DNA from: Corallium rubrum
Taxonomy: Eukaryota > Cnidaria > Anthozoa > Scleralcyonacea > Coralliidae
Length of the DNA: 64,000 nucleotides
Direction: 5' to 3'
NCBI GenBank assembly: GCA_964035015.1
Contig: OZ036006.1
Coordinates: 8,995,951 to 9,059,950 of the forward strand
The notes below the pieces were generated by a model, which saw nothing but the letters and a program-made list of their open reading frames with translations, was not told where the DNA came from and did no database searches. A program made the position numbers and the translations under genes. Below, one piece after another: positions 1 through 14,925 of this stretch. Each line of letters starts with the position of its first letter. Positions within the stretch are counted from its first letter, which is position 1.

Positions 1-1297
1 TGAACGCAAGAGTGTCCACGCGCAGGTATATCCATCGAAAATCCTCGAATCGTTTTAATAAAAGCACTGTCGTGTTTGTGCTGGATTTTTTAGATGAATG
101 AAAAAAAGCCTTCATACCAGGTCAATTATGCCTTTAATTAAATTTATGCAAATCGCTACTAAGGGAAAGACGAGTCACTCGGAGAGAATGAAAGACGAAA
201 ATTGAAATCGAGAAGGGATTCTTTGTGTTCGTAAATGATTAGTGTTGACGCGGTTTGGACGAAAGAAGGGAAAGCCTCCCTTGGATTTTATAATTATTTT
301 CGCTACGAAGGTTAAGCAACATGCTGAAAATTCCGTGTTAAGTGGAACGAAACAATCCTTGTCTCTCGTAATTATTCTAATCGTGTCTATAGAATCCAGC
401 TTGGGTACTTCAAAGAAAGTCTTTTCGTTAAGAACTTATAGTCGAGTGCTATGGAGCGGCTTGAAATTGACTGCCGGGCACTTGAACGAAACAACACGAC
501 GAAAGAATGTTCAAAAAGTGATACTTTAATCCAGTTATTATTAAATCTCTTGAATGAAAAAGGCATAAACTATAACTCTATATACTATTTACAACGAGTG
601 AGTTTAAATTACGATTTTACAACGAACGGCTATCTAGATTACGAATTATAATTTGACACCCCTTGAACGTTAGTAGAAGGAGTAAAAATTAAACCCCCTA
701 CATCAGAAACCCTTATAAATCAATGTTTGGTAAACCCTTTACAGTTATTTGACGTCCAAAGCCTAAACCCAACGAGACAAAGTTCGGCACAGCTTATAGA
801 CAAAATAGACATACGTTGTGTTTCAACAGACAAACATTGTTTGTTTCGCAAACAAATACAGAGAAAATACTGAAAGCGTTAAACGCCAAGTTCAAAACTG
901 TATAAGAATGATAAGAATAGCACCTTGTTCCATGTTTGTTGTCGAGATCTTCCTGAATAGTACAATTATGAATATCAAAGCATTTTCGCTGGAAGTGCGT
1001 AAATGGAAGTCGATCGGCGTGTCCACACTACAACCAGCTTTAATGGGCAGATAATTCGTTCGGTAAATAGACAAATATTAGTAGAGCAATCAGCCGAATA
1101 TCTCGTAACAAGGGTATGAAAAATAACGCTGAATGACCAAAAGATGTTGAATTGATGTGCTTAATAATGAAAACAATAGAAACTCTTTGCCTGACGAATT
1201 GTCTGTCAGGTCATTATGATAATATTACTTTTGAAGCGAAGCCATTCGGAACGATGATAATAGAAGTTCTTTCATAGACTTGCTTATCTTGCATAGA
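1..1297. other. Intergenic, downstream of FoxL2
   Basis: AT-rich sequence without a supported gene. The open frames here are under 100 codons, lack family motifs and have no matching splice structure. No repeat family seen elsewhere in the window was recognised. It probably contains the FoxL2 3' UTR near its right end, but I found no clear polyadenylation hexamer on the minus strand. Confidence 0.5.
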
Positions 1298-2420
<1,123 letters not shown>

Positions 2421-4615
2421 ATTTCGGAGGGATTCTTATTAATTGTTTCATTCAATGCGTTTCTATTATTCAGGTCATGGCATAATTCCTACCCTGACCG
2501 AAGCCTACCCGTCTTTTAGCAAAACGTGGCAATTAGAACGAGGAAAAACAATTCCGGAGTGAAAACAAACAAGCAAACAAGGAAATCATAACATAGAGTG
2601 CACCGATGCGTACAAAAATCGAACTTTTTTCAAGCTCCTATTAAAAGTGGAGAAAAAAAATCTACACGTGCATGGCAGTACTTTACTTTTCCGGCCATTG
2701 AGCGAACACCTGGTTTGATTGAAACAAATTAGGAATTGGCGAGACGAACTGAGGGTGCTGAAAAACTAGGATAGCTCGTAGAAGAAGTCGATTCTCCGTT
2801 AATTGCACACTGTCGACTTGAAGCCGGTTTCATAATGAAAGCACGGCTGGATGGCTTTGAAAGGATCATTGGTCTCTCGCCGAGGAAACACAGCACGCCT
2901 CTGGGCGTTTTTTAAAAAAAAAAAATCGGCGTACGGTTGTTTTTGACAAGAGTTGATGGCGTGTTTATTTTCGTATCTTTCAGTGTCGTGAAATGAAAAC
3001 ATGAGATAGGCAAAGCTTGTGATTGAGTCCACATGCACCTGGGTGACGACGTTTGCTTGATGGCGAGATAAGAAGCGCTTAACACGTCGTCGATGGCCGC
3101 GCGTCGAGGGGCTGCACAAAACCCAAACAAACTCCAAAGACGCGTCTAGTACACGTGCAAACGTTCGTAATGGGTCTGAGAATTTGAGAAAAAAAGCCTA
3201 AACGACAAAATAATATAGAAGTGAACCGCAGTGATGCGGTAGGAAATGCCCTCTGATTTTTCTCAAATTTTTCTTAGCTCTTTCCTGTCCGAATTGGTCT
3301 TTAGTATTTTATTCTGGCTAAAGCCAGACGATTTTATTCACCTTTGGGGAAGCCCTCGGACAGGAATGAGTTATAAACTATCTCTGTAATAGCATATACT
3401 TAGATATATTATAGTCATGCAAAGCTTCACGCGATATATAGTATTGTACTTGTCGTGAATCAAAATGATTCAGAAACACCCATGATTATAGAAATCCTTA
3501 ATGGAAAATGATGTACTGCTATGTACTAAACTTGACTGTACGGCTAAAATACTTCTGTTTTGAACGAAGGATCTTCCTCAGGGAAAATTAAGGAATTTCG
3601 CTCAAAACGTTATAAACTTCGATTACTAAGTATTTTGAAGTACAATATAGGCCGGACACTACTTTTTATATGTATATGATTATTTTACGATGGTTTAGAA
3701 AAGTTTAGTACCTGGCCGCGGTTAAATACTAGCAACGCATGACGCTCGAGTTGATTTTTATCAAGCCACTGGTGTTATATACAAGTTACTTTAAAAAGGT
3801 AGAGATACATTTAGCTATGATTACTGCACTGTCGTGAAGACCGAGATATTATACACGGACTTCGCCCAAAGGCCTATCTAATAAAAACGCCAAGCACTTG
3901 TACCTCTTGTGTTATTATAAGTCTAGTTGCGGTTACATATTTCGCTAGCCACTAACCTGACATACTATTAACCTTATAGAAAGCACTTATTGACCGGTAT
4001 TTGGTAATTTCTTCAATTCTTATCGCACGAACAGCTTATCTCCTGTCCACAAGTTATCAGCCAATGTTTTTGTTGACACGGGAAACGGCAATTAGAGGTA
4101 CAGAACTGATTCACAGAAAACAAGAATGGCCCATGGTTGATAATTCATTTGGCTCATTCCGTAAACATTGAAGGTATTATTTGACAAACAAATAACAAAA
4201 AAAGGCTTGATGTTGACCCAGATTGTTGAAAAATTTCGTCAGGGATTTTGAAGAGCACATATAAACAATACTGTGGCTATTTAAAAACAGTGGCATTGAC
4301 GCTTCTCCCCCTCTTAGTTCCGTCTGCTGTGGTCAGTACGAGCTGCGTGAGTACGTTGGGATGATATAGAGGGAGCTAAAAACTGCTGTTATGTTCGACT
4401 ATCAGCTGCTTTATCGTTCATCGTTCGTGATTTTCTTTAGAAGTGGGGTTAATAAGTTTATTGATAGCCAGTATGGTATAATAGAAAGACCTTATGGAAA
4501 GAAATAGCCAAGAATTGTTGAGTTTTACTTTATTATTTAATTATTGTTTTACGTCAAGAAACGAATAGCTACTAGGCGATGTTCTCCTTTGGTGATTATC
4601 TTAATGCACACAAAC
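2421..4615. other. Intergenic, no gene seen
   Basis: No supported coding exon. It contains one copy of the ~100-bp foldback repeat (3277-3376, listed separately), an A run near 2917 and AT-rich unique-looking sequence. Confidence 0.5.
3277..3376 (+). mobile_element. ~100-bp foldback element with central hairpin, copy 1
   Basis: First of about 13 copies in the window. The ends are related inverted repeats (AGCTCTTTCCTGTC and GACAGGAATGAGTT). The centre is an almost perfect hairpin, TCTGGCTAAAGCCAGA at 3313-3328, followed by CGATTTTATTCACCT. Other copies lie near 6410-6505, 7501-7601 (-), 9928-10027, 27925-27990 (-), 28495-28560, 29445-29520, 43650-43735, 44045-44140, 55555-55625 (-), 55675-55750 (-), 57240-57325 and 57612-57690. 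No ORF; it is a MITE-like or structured repeat of unknown superfamily. Confidence 0.7.
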
Positions 4616-4618
4616 TCT

Positions 4619-4726
4619 CTCTCCCTTCCTTCCTTCCTTCCTTCCTTCCTTCCTTCCTTCCCCCCCTCTCTCTCTCTCCCCCCTTCTCTCCTTCCTTCCT
4701 TCCTTCCTTCCTTCCTCCCCTCCTTT
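4619..4726. repeat. CCTT/CT microsatellite
   Basis: Pyrimidine tract of CTTC tetranucleotides with CT and C runs. Open frames through it are low-complexity Ser/Leu/Pro. Confidence 0.9.
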
Positions 4727-7700
4727 CACACACATAACACTCTTAATGATCCATTCCCATACTTATTCACTTGAGCGAGCATTTTCAACAACTTAAAAAC
4801 TAGCAATATAAATTTCAAAACCTAAAGCAGATTTAGTTATAAAATAACTTTATGAATTGTTTGAAAACTAATTCTAAAACGAGTTCAAATCTAAGAACCC
4901 ACTAATTTCACACCTATATAACCACGCACACAAAGTCAGCGATTGTCGCCACGGCCTATCGCCAAAGCGAACTTACCAAAAGGCGTTCAAAATTTGTTTT
5001 GTTTGTTTTCATTCGGGAGAGAATGACAACCGAAATGCCACATGCTGAATTTTCCCAAACAGGGTGAAGGTCGATGCTATAATAATTAGGGAAAGATCTT
5101 TGGATATTGTTATTAATTTTTTGTTTGTTTCTACTGAGAGAACGAGTATGAAAATATGTCAACACTACGAACTTATTCAAGGCTTTTTCAAACTAAGGAT
5201 TGCAGTTTAGGGTGTCTTTGCTACCGAACCTTCTGGAACTTCTACAAGCGCCACGCGTAGATCAATTAGGTAAAGCCCTTTCATTGGTCCTCCTTCGCTT
5301 TCTTCTCGCTCAAATAGCTGTTATTTTACGGTATCAATAAGAGCCACTCGGTCGCGGACAATAGCGATGCAAATTATACCCTCAGATATTATTTGGCACG
5401 TCAGGGGTCAACCTGACATAAGGGACTTTAAGATCTACGACGGCAAGCTCAACGACGACGTTCTTTAAACAAAATAATTCTTTTCACAAGACAAAGAGAA
5501 TGAATAATTTCACGTCCCTAGAATAATCACAACGCCGTCCTCGTTCTTTATACAACGCCACTCAGAGCATTTTCACGTCTTCAGGACGACGTCAACGGCC
5601 AAAAGATGAGAACTGTTGCTTGAGATTGACTTCAATAGACACTAGAATCATTTTAGCAGTGTTGGGGCGTTTTGGAAGTCACCAAACTAGCTTCAAATAT
5701 CAAATGCAATAGTCAGTTAACTGTGACATTGTAAAATTTAACTTGCGTTTTAACCGCTGTCGTCGTCCCAGCATCTTAAAGCCTCTATACTTTTTCCTTA
5801 GTCTATGCCATTGCCATCGAGATTCGAGACGCAATGTTTTATGGTCTGCTAATTTAAGCCTGTGAATGTTGTGTAAACCACCTAATTGTACAAGTCAATA
5901 TTTTGAACAAACTTCTCGACGATATGCAGCACATGTTAGGCGATCAAATTTCGTGTTGAGAAGGACAGTGCGGTAATGATGATGCTATTAATACTTTAAC
6001 TCTTCTCTTTCAAACACAAAAGACGAGATGGGATAATTTCAACTTAAAACACTTACGCGAAAGTAATTTCGACACCTGCGCCAAGACTTTCTAATTGCTA
6101 GCGAACGCCAAGCCGCAGAAAACTACCACCAATTACACCTTGGGCGATATGTCAGCGTCTCGCTAAAAAACGCAATAAATACCCAGCTAGGTGTTACGGC
6201 GGTCGATCAGTTTAAATTTGAAATCTCCGCGTGAGTTCCAATTCGCCTGGTTTTTTCAAGACGAGACAACCCGAACCCCTTGACTTGACAGACATATATG
6301 ATTGAATGGAGTACGGCGGGGGAGAAAGCCAAGATCAATTCCCATCAGAAAAAAACAACTATAGATTAAACAGCTGTATGAAATGGCATGACAAAAGCAT
6401 ACACTCTTTCATGACTTTTTCATGCCTGAGTTTAATATTTTATTCTGTTAACGGCAAACGATTTTATTCACCTCTGGGGAAGCCCTCGGACAAGAATAAG
6501 TAGTGAAAATGTGAAAAGACAGAAATGTGTTATAAATATCGTTTGAATATTTAGACGAAAGCGAAACAGTTCACACATAAAAAATGCTATATCTAATAGC
6601 TTCACCAAACTATTCCGTTTCGATCAAAACTATGGGGAATAGTAATAAGTAAAAAATTGTGACAAAATAAAATTGGAAAGTCATAAATTTGTCATAAATA
6701 ATGTTTGGATATTTTGACAAAAGGAAAACAGTTCACACATAACTCCTTGCTATTAGCATGCGTCGATATGATGTGTTCAAAATCAATGTCTCAGTTTAAA
6801 TAATAAGTGTATATATTTTTGTTACCAACATTTTAAAATATTGACTGTTTATGACTCTAATGCAATACACAGTACAGTTTATATTGCTAAACCCCTCGTT
6901 CGGTCATAATTTTTTAAAAGCTCAACAATCGTTTAGGTTTGGCGTCGTAAAGAAGTTAGGCTAAATAAAAAAAAATAATTTATTTTTCTTGCAGACTACA
7001 AGGCTAGAATTTTTCGGTGATTATAATCTTTGCGAGTTGTACAACTGATTTTTACAATTCTGTGGCGAACGCACTTCAAATTACTTGAAGGCGTATTGTG
7101 TTAAACCGATAATTGATACTTGTTCAGTAGGCGATTTATCGCATCCGTTGCGGTAGATTAAACATGTGTATAAATACTAGAAATCAGCTGGACCTCAAAC
7201 TATCAAACTTTTGAAGAGAGATAGCCAAATTCAGCTTGGAATTCGCTTTGGAATTAAAAATCTGCCCGATGACCACCGAGATTGGTTTTCAATCTGATAT
7301 TTTTTTCCAAACTCCAGTTTTGCACCGGAAAGTTCGGCGAAAACCTCGAGGCTTGACCCAAAACTATGTATATGTTCTAAAAATAGTCAAAAGAAGGTAC
7401 TTGTATTTTCCTATTGTTCAAATCATAAAACCACATGAAAAATATATAATCTATATATATACACCTTCTGCAGAAGTTAAAGAAGGTTATTTCTTTGTTT
7501 TAACACTTTGAGGCCTTAACCTCTCCCTGTGCTGAATAAAATCGTCTGGCGTTAGCCAGAATAAACCTTAAAGACTCGTCGTCAAGCTTCAACGTGTTAA
7601 GAAGGTCATTTCTTTGTTTTAATGTTTTACGCAAATTTATTTTTTCGTTATACCAAACGGTCACCGACAATTGATTGACAACAGGTCTAATCGTGTTAAA

Positions 7701-8770
7701 AGAGATTAGCGCCTCGGTAATGACACAGCCGTATAATTGCACCTTTCAGGCTATACGGATATCATAACGCAAGCTGGATATGGCGATCCAACAATATATA
7801 AATAAACCGTTACTCTGAACATTTGAATCGACAACACAAAATATTTTCGCGCTAATAATTAAACAAAGTACACCAGCTTGGGTTGCGACGACTCGGCAAA
7901 TAGTTTTCGGTGCTTCGCGACAAAAATGTGTCGTGTCCACGGAAGCGATGCGTATTAAGATTGCTAAGTGCTGCTCTTTTATTGATCACCTTGGTGGCAT
8001 TATCTAATTGTGCGAACACACGGGACATTGTACCCGAGAAGTCTAGCTTGAATGAAAACGACTTTTGTTAAGGCTGGTTTTGTTTTGATATAAACAAACC
8101 ATTGTACGCTCGATGCTTTTTGAAAACATATCAAATATTTACAAGTTTTCTTTCAAGACACCAGGAGAATTAACAAACACGTTTACCAGAGCGTTTCAAT
8201 AGCTAAGCGTGCTCACTGAATTCGTGACAATAAGTTTGTTTTTCGCTAAGACACGGGAGGTATTGCCCCAAGACATGAAGACAACTATCCACGGCATTCA
8301 GAAATGTCACTTCCGATGTATTTTGGCAGAGCTAATCCCTCGGATCACACACAGCTGTTTGTTTCGTTACGATTCATTAAGATAGTCCAAACCACTTATT
8401 TGTTTTGGCTAAAAAAAGTCAACTTCCCACAGGGAGGCTAGTTTAGTAGAGCGGTGAACTAGGCGAAATTTATAAAGGCTAGCGTTTTCAGACAGTCAAT
8501 TTCGATTTTACTGCAACTATGAGTAAGGATCTATAGGGAGATTTAGGAAAACAGAATTTCCATGCTTTCTGAAACGATATGCTGTACGCGGACGTAAGGG
8601 CTAATGTTTTCCAAATTAAACATGTAAACAGAACATTGCTTAGTAATATTTGAAAAATAAAAAGGTAGAGTAGTATAAAATAAGAGCGCTGTGGAGAGGC
8701 ATAGTGTTTTCAGCAACGTGAAGACAATGTTGTTATATGAATTGGCGAAATCTTAGGGAGCGAAGTACTT
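4727..8770. other. Intergenic, no gene seen
   Basis: About 4 kb of AT-rich sequence without recognisable exons or long frames. It holds two copies of the ~100-bp foldback repeat (6410-6505 plus; 7501-7601 minus, whose ends are TTAACACTTTGAGGCC-like). Nothing else was recognised. Confidence 0.45.
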
Positions 8771-8822
8771 ATGTTTCGAGCTGTAGTTCTTTATCAGAGT
8801 AGAAGGAAACAGTGTAGCTTAC

Positions 8823-8823
<1 letters not shown>

Positions 8824-8868
<45 letters not shown>
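8824..8868. repeat. AAT microsatellite
   Basis: Uninterrupted (AAT)n of about 15 units, directly upstream of the CTCA/ATTC tract. Confidence 0.9.
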
Positions 8869-8870
<2 letters not shown>

Positions 8871-8934
8871 TAAAATACTCTAATTTCAGACACTATTATG
8901 TATGCATGCACACAGCAAATAAATTGTTACTCAC

Positions 8935-9226
8935 TCACATCGCTCGCTCGCGGACTCACTCCCTCCCCCTCATCCACCCACTCCATCACTCCCACCTTCG
9001 TTCATTTATTCCATTCACTCGCTCACTCAAAACCCACACATACACTCACCCACCCCTCCCTCCTTCATTCATTTACTCACTCACTCACTCGCTCGCTCAT
9101 TCCCACCCCTCCCTTCTTGCTTCACTCACTCACTCACTCACTCGCTCCCTCATTCATTCATTCATTCATTCATTCATTCATTCATTCATTCATTCATTCA
9201 TTCATTCATTCATTCATTCATTCACA
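8935..9226. repeat. CTCA / ATTC tetranucleotide tract
   Basis: Imperfect CTCA/CTCG units grade into a pure (ATTC)n run of about 20 units at roughly 9150-9223. It is followed after a 120-bp gap by the AT/GGTA/GATA compound microsatellite. Confidence 0.9.
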
Positions 9227-9349
9227 GCACTCACTCATCCTCTTTCTCTCTCTTATCAGTTACATGTTTAGATATGCGCTTTAAAAAAAAATATTGTATA
9301 GTTCAACTTCATACTGGTCATGCTTAAAACGTTTCACAACCATTTTCGT

Positions 9350-9709
<360 letters not shown>

Positions 9710-10059
9710 ATATAGCAATCATCAGCTTATATAAGGTAGCCAACGCCTTTAAGTATTTTTATATCTTTTTTTTAAAGTCAAGCACGTCATCTAGCAAGAG
9801 AATGGATCACTTGTTATTTCAGGACAGTGTTTACTGCATACTTGGCCACACAATGAGCAATTATATAATAGGCTAATAGCGTCGGAAATAAAATCCTCAT
9901 GTTCATCATAAAAAAAAAGTTGTCTTTAACTCTTTCCTGTCTAAATTGGTCTTTAGTATTTTATTCTGGCTAACGCCAGACGATTTTATTCACCTCTGGG
10001 AAAGCCGTCGGACAGCCGAATGAGTTATAAACTATCTCTTTAAACAAAATATAAATATT

Positions 10060-12320
10060 TACCCTTTTCCGATTAAGCTGCTTTTTTAACAGCACAAGTT
10101 TTTAAATAGGTTATGGCAGCATTAGGATATATTATCTCTGTTTAAGTCAGCTAGTGCTGTATTGGTTGTTTTATAGAATTATAGCGAAAACAAACTACGT
10201 ATATAGACACAAACGGCTGCTCACCATTAAACGAGTAGATGCCTCTGTTCTCATTCTAAGCGATCTATAACCTATTCATTCATTCAATAACCTTTTAACA
10301 GTAGTGAATATTAAAATATGATGATAACAAAAAAGTATAGAATTGATGTGCATTAATTCACTCTTTAAAATGATTACGACAAAATTGAAACATATTGAAA
10401 TATCATTATTAGTCACGCTAAACGAGTCAATGTCTCTGTTCTATTCTACTCTACTCTACTCCACTCCACTCTACTCCACTCCATTCCACTCTACTCCAGT
10501 CCACTCCACTCCACTCTACTCTACTCTACTCTACTCTACTCTACTCTACTCTACTCTACTCTACTCTATTCTGAGTCTCTATAGTCTATTCATTCAATCA
10601 ATAACCTTTTAACAGTCTGTAGTGCGTATTACAATAAGATGATAATTTGATGTGCATGAATTTAGTCCTTAAAATTATTACGAAAAAATTGAAGCATATT
10701 GCGATATCATTATTGGTATAAATCGCTAAACGAGTCAATGCCTCTGTTCTATTCTATTCTATTCTATTCTATTCTATTCTATTCTATTCTATTCTGAGCC
10801 TCTATAATGCACTATTCGTTCATTCAATAACCGTTTGGGTAATATAGATCAAACACGAGTGTTTCATAAGGGGTTCCAAACATGAGAAAACAAATGAAAA
10901 CCGAAAACGTAGCCCTGAGGTTTTTTATTATTTTCGAGTGTTTGGATCTTGCTTCTCAAACGAGTATTCGCATCGCGATTTGCGGTGTTTTCTTCATTGA
11001 TTTCAATATGCAGATTAAGAAACGTGATCCAGTTCACTAACGAAGTTTCCTACAAGTTTTCATTGGGTATCAAAACTCATGCATGTGATGTGGTATACGT
11101 TCATGGATTGGCTACGATAATTCATGAATTATTAATGAATTTGAGAACAGTAGTGCGTATTACAATAAGATGATGATTCTTGGGTTCCATTGAGCAAATT
11201 AACCTCTCTTAAGCGGACAAATCCATATCAAAATTAACGTTTTCTTTAATAGAAGTAATAGTCAACACTTGAGATTAACCAAGAGAGAACCTGTTTAAGT
11301 CAGTTAGTGCTGTATTGGTTGTTTTATAGAATTATAGCGAAAACAAACTACGTATATAGACACAAACGGCTGCTCACCATTAAACGAGTAGATGTCTCTG
11401 TTCTATTCTAAGCGATCTATAACCTATTCATTCATTCATTCATTCATTCATTCATTCAATAACCTTTTAACAGTAGTGTATATTAAAATATGATGATAAT
11501 AAAACAGTATAGAATTGATGTGCATTAATTCACTCTTTAAGATTATTACGACAAAATTGAAACATATTGAAATATCATTATTAGTAAATCGCTAAACGAG
11601 TCAATGTGTCTGTTCTATTCTATTCTACTCTACTCTACTCCACTCCACTTTACTCTACTCTACTCTACTCTACTCTCTACTCTACTCTACTCTCTACTCT
11701 ACTCTACTCTACTCTACTCTACTCTACTCTCTACTCTACTCTACTCTACTCTACTCTACTCTACTCTACTCTACTCTACTCTACTCTATTCTATTCTGAG
11801 TCTCTATAGTCTATTCATTCAATCAATAACCTTTTAACAGACTGTAGTACGTATTACAATAAGATGATAATTTGATGTGCATGAATTTAGTCCTTAAAAT
11901 TATTACGACAAAATTGAAACATATTGCGATATCATTATTAATATAAATCGCTAAACGAGTCAATGTCTCTGTTCTATTCTACTCTACTCCACTCCACTCC
12001 ACTCCACTCCACTCCACTCCACTCCACTCTACTCTACTCTACTCTACTCTATTCTATTCTGAGTCTCTATAGTCTGTTCATTCAATCAATAACCTTTTAA
12101 CAGACTGTAGTACGTATTACAATAAGATGATAATTTGATGTGCATGAATTTAGTCCTTAAAATTATTACGACAAAATTGAAACATATTGCGATGTTATTA
12201 TTAATATAAATCGTTAAACGAGTGAGTGTTTCTGTGCTATTCTGAGCCTCGTCAATAACCTTTTAACAATAGTGCATATTATAATATGATGATAGAATTG
12301 ATGTGCATTAATTCACTCTT
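10060..12320 (+). repeat. ~300-360 bp tandem repeat carrying pentanucleotide tracts
   Basis: About six imperfect long units. Each has AAACGAGTCAATGTCTCTGT or a close variant, then a pentanucleotide tract (CTACT, CCACT or CTATT), then TCTGAGTCTCTATAG-like sequence and a conserved AT-rich segment ending near AAATCGCTAAACGAG. Tracts lie at about 10438-10572, 10740-10797, 11611-11797 and 11973-12060. The tracts differ in motif and length while the flanks stay similar, so the long unit was duplicated and each tract then evolved separately. Part of the unit (around 10130-10230 and 11255-11400) recurs at about 33590-33710. Confidence 0.8.
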
Positions 12321-12948
12321 TAAGATTATGACAACAAAATTGAAACATAATGCCGCTCAGCTGCTCGAAGCTTTATCACGTCTCATTGCCAAGAAATCAT
12401 TCTCCTTCATATTTGACTAATAAAACACTTGAAAATCATCACAGGCCAACATTGATGTATATCTTCTTGTGGCATCTCCCCTTTTCAAAAACGATTTCAC
12501 AGTTCGTGAGTTTCAAGCACGTTCTCGAGCACAATGCCAATATTACATGTAATAGTCTGTTATCTCTAGAATCCATTATATTTAATTGTATTCAAATGGC
12601 TATTCTCTGTGATAACTGCAGTTTCGATTAAGAAGCCATCATAATTTGTCGCTACGTGATGCAGTCAAAAAAAGACAAACGTCTGTAAAATTTCCCGTTG
12701 CATCAAATTATAAGTTATTTCTATCATTGGGACTTCGTTCAATATTGTCGCTTGGCTGTATTTTCTGTCACTGTTTTTGTCACAACAACATCGTTGAATT
12801 AGTCTGCTAGCTAGTTCAATACACTACAACAGAGCAGAATACAACACGATAATACAGTACATAATAGCACATTACAGCACAGTGCAATATACAGCACAAT
12901 ACAATACAATACAGTATAGCACAAACAGTACAGCACAATAATACACTA

Positions 12949-13209
12949 CAGTGACCCCTGAACCCTTAGAAAACAACCTATTGTAGTAGTTTGAAAGCCC
13001 TAAGCACTTCGCTGAACCCACAGATGCGTAAAACACACAGTCTTATACACCTGGGAAATTAAGATAACTTGAAGTGTATGCATGGTGAAAGTATTTAAAA
13101 GCTTTTTCTCTTCCTGTTTAACTTGTGTGCTGATTAATTTAGAACGCAGCGCTTTTAGGGCTTTCAAACAACCTTGTTTTCTAAGGGTTCATTTGTTTTA
13201 TACACACTG
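12949..13209. mobile_element. Tc1/mariner-like MITE, copy 1
   Basis: About 261 bp between TA dinucleotides with ends CAGTG and CACTG, and inner inverted segments GAACCCTTAGAAAACAACCT and AACCTTGTTTTCTAAGGGTT. It is closely related to 26149-26430. TA target duplication plus a CAGTG end suggests Tc1/mariner; there is no transposase ORF. Confidence 0.65.
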
Positions 13210-13339
13210 TATACACAATACATTACAGCAAAGTACAATGCAACACAATACAATACAGTTAAAAGCTTCTAGGACAGCGTCGGCCACGGTTGAAATCCAA
13301 ATATTACCAGGGTGAAGTCACGTTGGCTTGAAAAACAGA

Positions 13340-13420
13340 GAAAAATCTTCTCGACGTTTCGAGCGAAGGCCCTTCACTAATTTCTCCTGACGAAGGGCCT
13401 TCGCTCGAAACGTCGAGAAG
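13340..13420. repeat. Inverted pair of the hammerhead-like repeat
   Basis: Two copies of the GAAGGGCCTTCGCTCGAAAC motif face each other. The right, plus-strand copy keeps the full core and is listed separately. The left copy has TTAGTGA where CTGACGA is expected and looks broken. Confidence 0.7.
13382..13419 (+). ncRNA. Hammerhead-like ribozyme motif (variant core)
   Basis: Order of parts: stem I 5' strand TTCTC, core CTGACGA, one extra A, stem II GGGC-CTTC-GCTC (one G.T pair), GAAAC, then GTC, then stem I 3' strand GAGAA. Stem I is 5 perfect pairs. The extra A between CTGACGA and stem II, and a stem III reduced to two pairs without a loop, depart from an active monomer. If active, it would probably need to act as a dimer. 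Confidence 0.5.
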
Positions 13421-13439
13421 ATTTTTCTCTGTTTTTCAG

Positions 13440-14830
13440 GCCAACGTGACTTAACCCTGGTAATATTACAATACAATACAGCCGAGTACAATACAGTACA
13501 GTACAGTACAGTACAGTACAGTACAGTACAGTACAGTACAGTACAGTACAGTACAGTACAGTACAGTACAGTACAGTACAGTACAGTACAGTACAATACA
13601 GCACAATACAGTACAGTACACAATAACAATTACAGCACAGTGCAATACAGTATACTATACAGTACAATACACAATACACAACACACTACAACAAAGTACA
13701 ATAAAGCACAGCACATAATAGCACATTGCAGCACAGTGCAATACAGTAGTACCACAGTACAGCACAATACACTAAACAAAGCACAATATACAGAACAAAG
13801 TACAATATAGACAATACAGTACAGTACATAATAGTACATTGCAGCACAGTGCAATACAGTAGTACCACAGTATAGCACAATACAGTACAGCACAATACAC
13901 TAAACAAAGCACAATACACTGAACAAAGTACAGTACAGCACAATACAATACAGTACATAATAGTACATTGCAGCACAGTGCAATACAGTAGTACCACAGT
14001 ATAGCACAATACAGTACAGTACAGTACAGCACAATACAATACAGTACAGTACATAATAGTACATTGCAGCACAGTGCAATACAGTAGTACCACAGTATAG
14101 CACAATACAGTACAGTACAGCACAATACAATACAGTACAGTACATAATAGTACATTGCAGCACAGTGCAATACAGTAGTACCACAGTATAGCACAATACA
14201 GTACAGTACAATACAGCACAATACAATACAGTACAGTACATAATAGTACATTGCAGCACAGTGCAATACAGTGGTACCACAGTATAGCACAATACAGTAC
14301 AATACAGTACAGCACAATACACTGAACAAAGCACAATACACTGAACAAAGTACAATACAGCACAGTACAGTACAGTACAGTACAGTACAGTACAGTACAG
14401 TACAGTACAGTACAGTACAGTACAGTACAGTACAGTACAGTACAGTACAGTACAGTACAGTACACAATAACAATTACAGCATAGTGCAATACAGTATACT
14501 ATACAGTACAACACACAATACACTACAACAAAGTACAATACAGCACAGCACATAATAGCACATTGCAGCACAGTGCAATACAGTAGTACCACAGTACAGC
14601 ACAATACACTAAACAAAGCACAATACACAGAACAAAGTACAATACAGACAATACAGTACAGTACATAATAGTACATTGCAGCACAGTGCAATACAGTAGT
14701 ACCACAGTATAGCACAATACAGTACAGTACAGCACAATACACTAAACAAAGCACAATACACTGAACAAAGTACAATACGGCACAATACAATACAGTACAG
14801 TACATAATAGTACATTGCAGCACAATACAC
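13440..14830. repeat. CAGTA pentanucleotide satellite with higher-order units
   Basis: Pure (CAGTA)n at about 13484-13600 and 14365-14462 separate a higher-order repeat of about 95-110 bp built around ACATAATAGTACATTGCAGC and GTGCAATACAGTAGTACCAC. The block following the first pure tract (about 13610-13860) is repeated after the second (about 14463-14700), so a segment of roughly 850 bp was duplicated. All six frames are low-complexity Tyr/Cys/Val/Leu or Gln/Tyr/Ser, hence non-coding. Confidence 0.9.
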
Positions 14831-14925
14831 ATATGGTCATATGGTTAGCCGCCAAATACAACACAGTTCGGACACAGTTTAGGTGTTGATTTAATGGAGG
14901 GAGAAAAACCCTTGAAGCACAGGAG

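Noticed and set aside
7500..7742. 80-codon minus frame
   Set aside because: Its end is a copy of the ~100-bp foldback repeat; there is no independent support.
13318..14832. Several 90-310 codon frames rich in Tyr, Cys, Val and Leu
   Set aside because: They are translations of the CAGTA satellite; overlapping frames and both strands are open.
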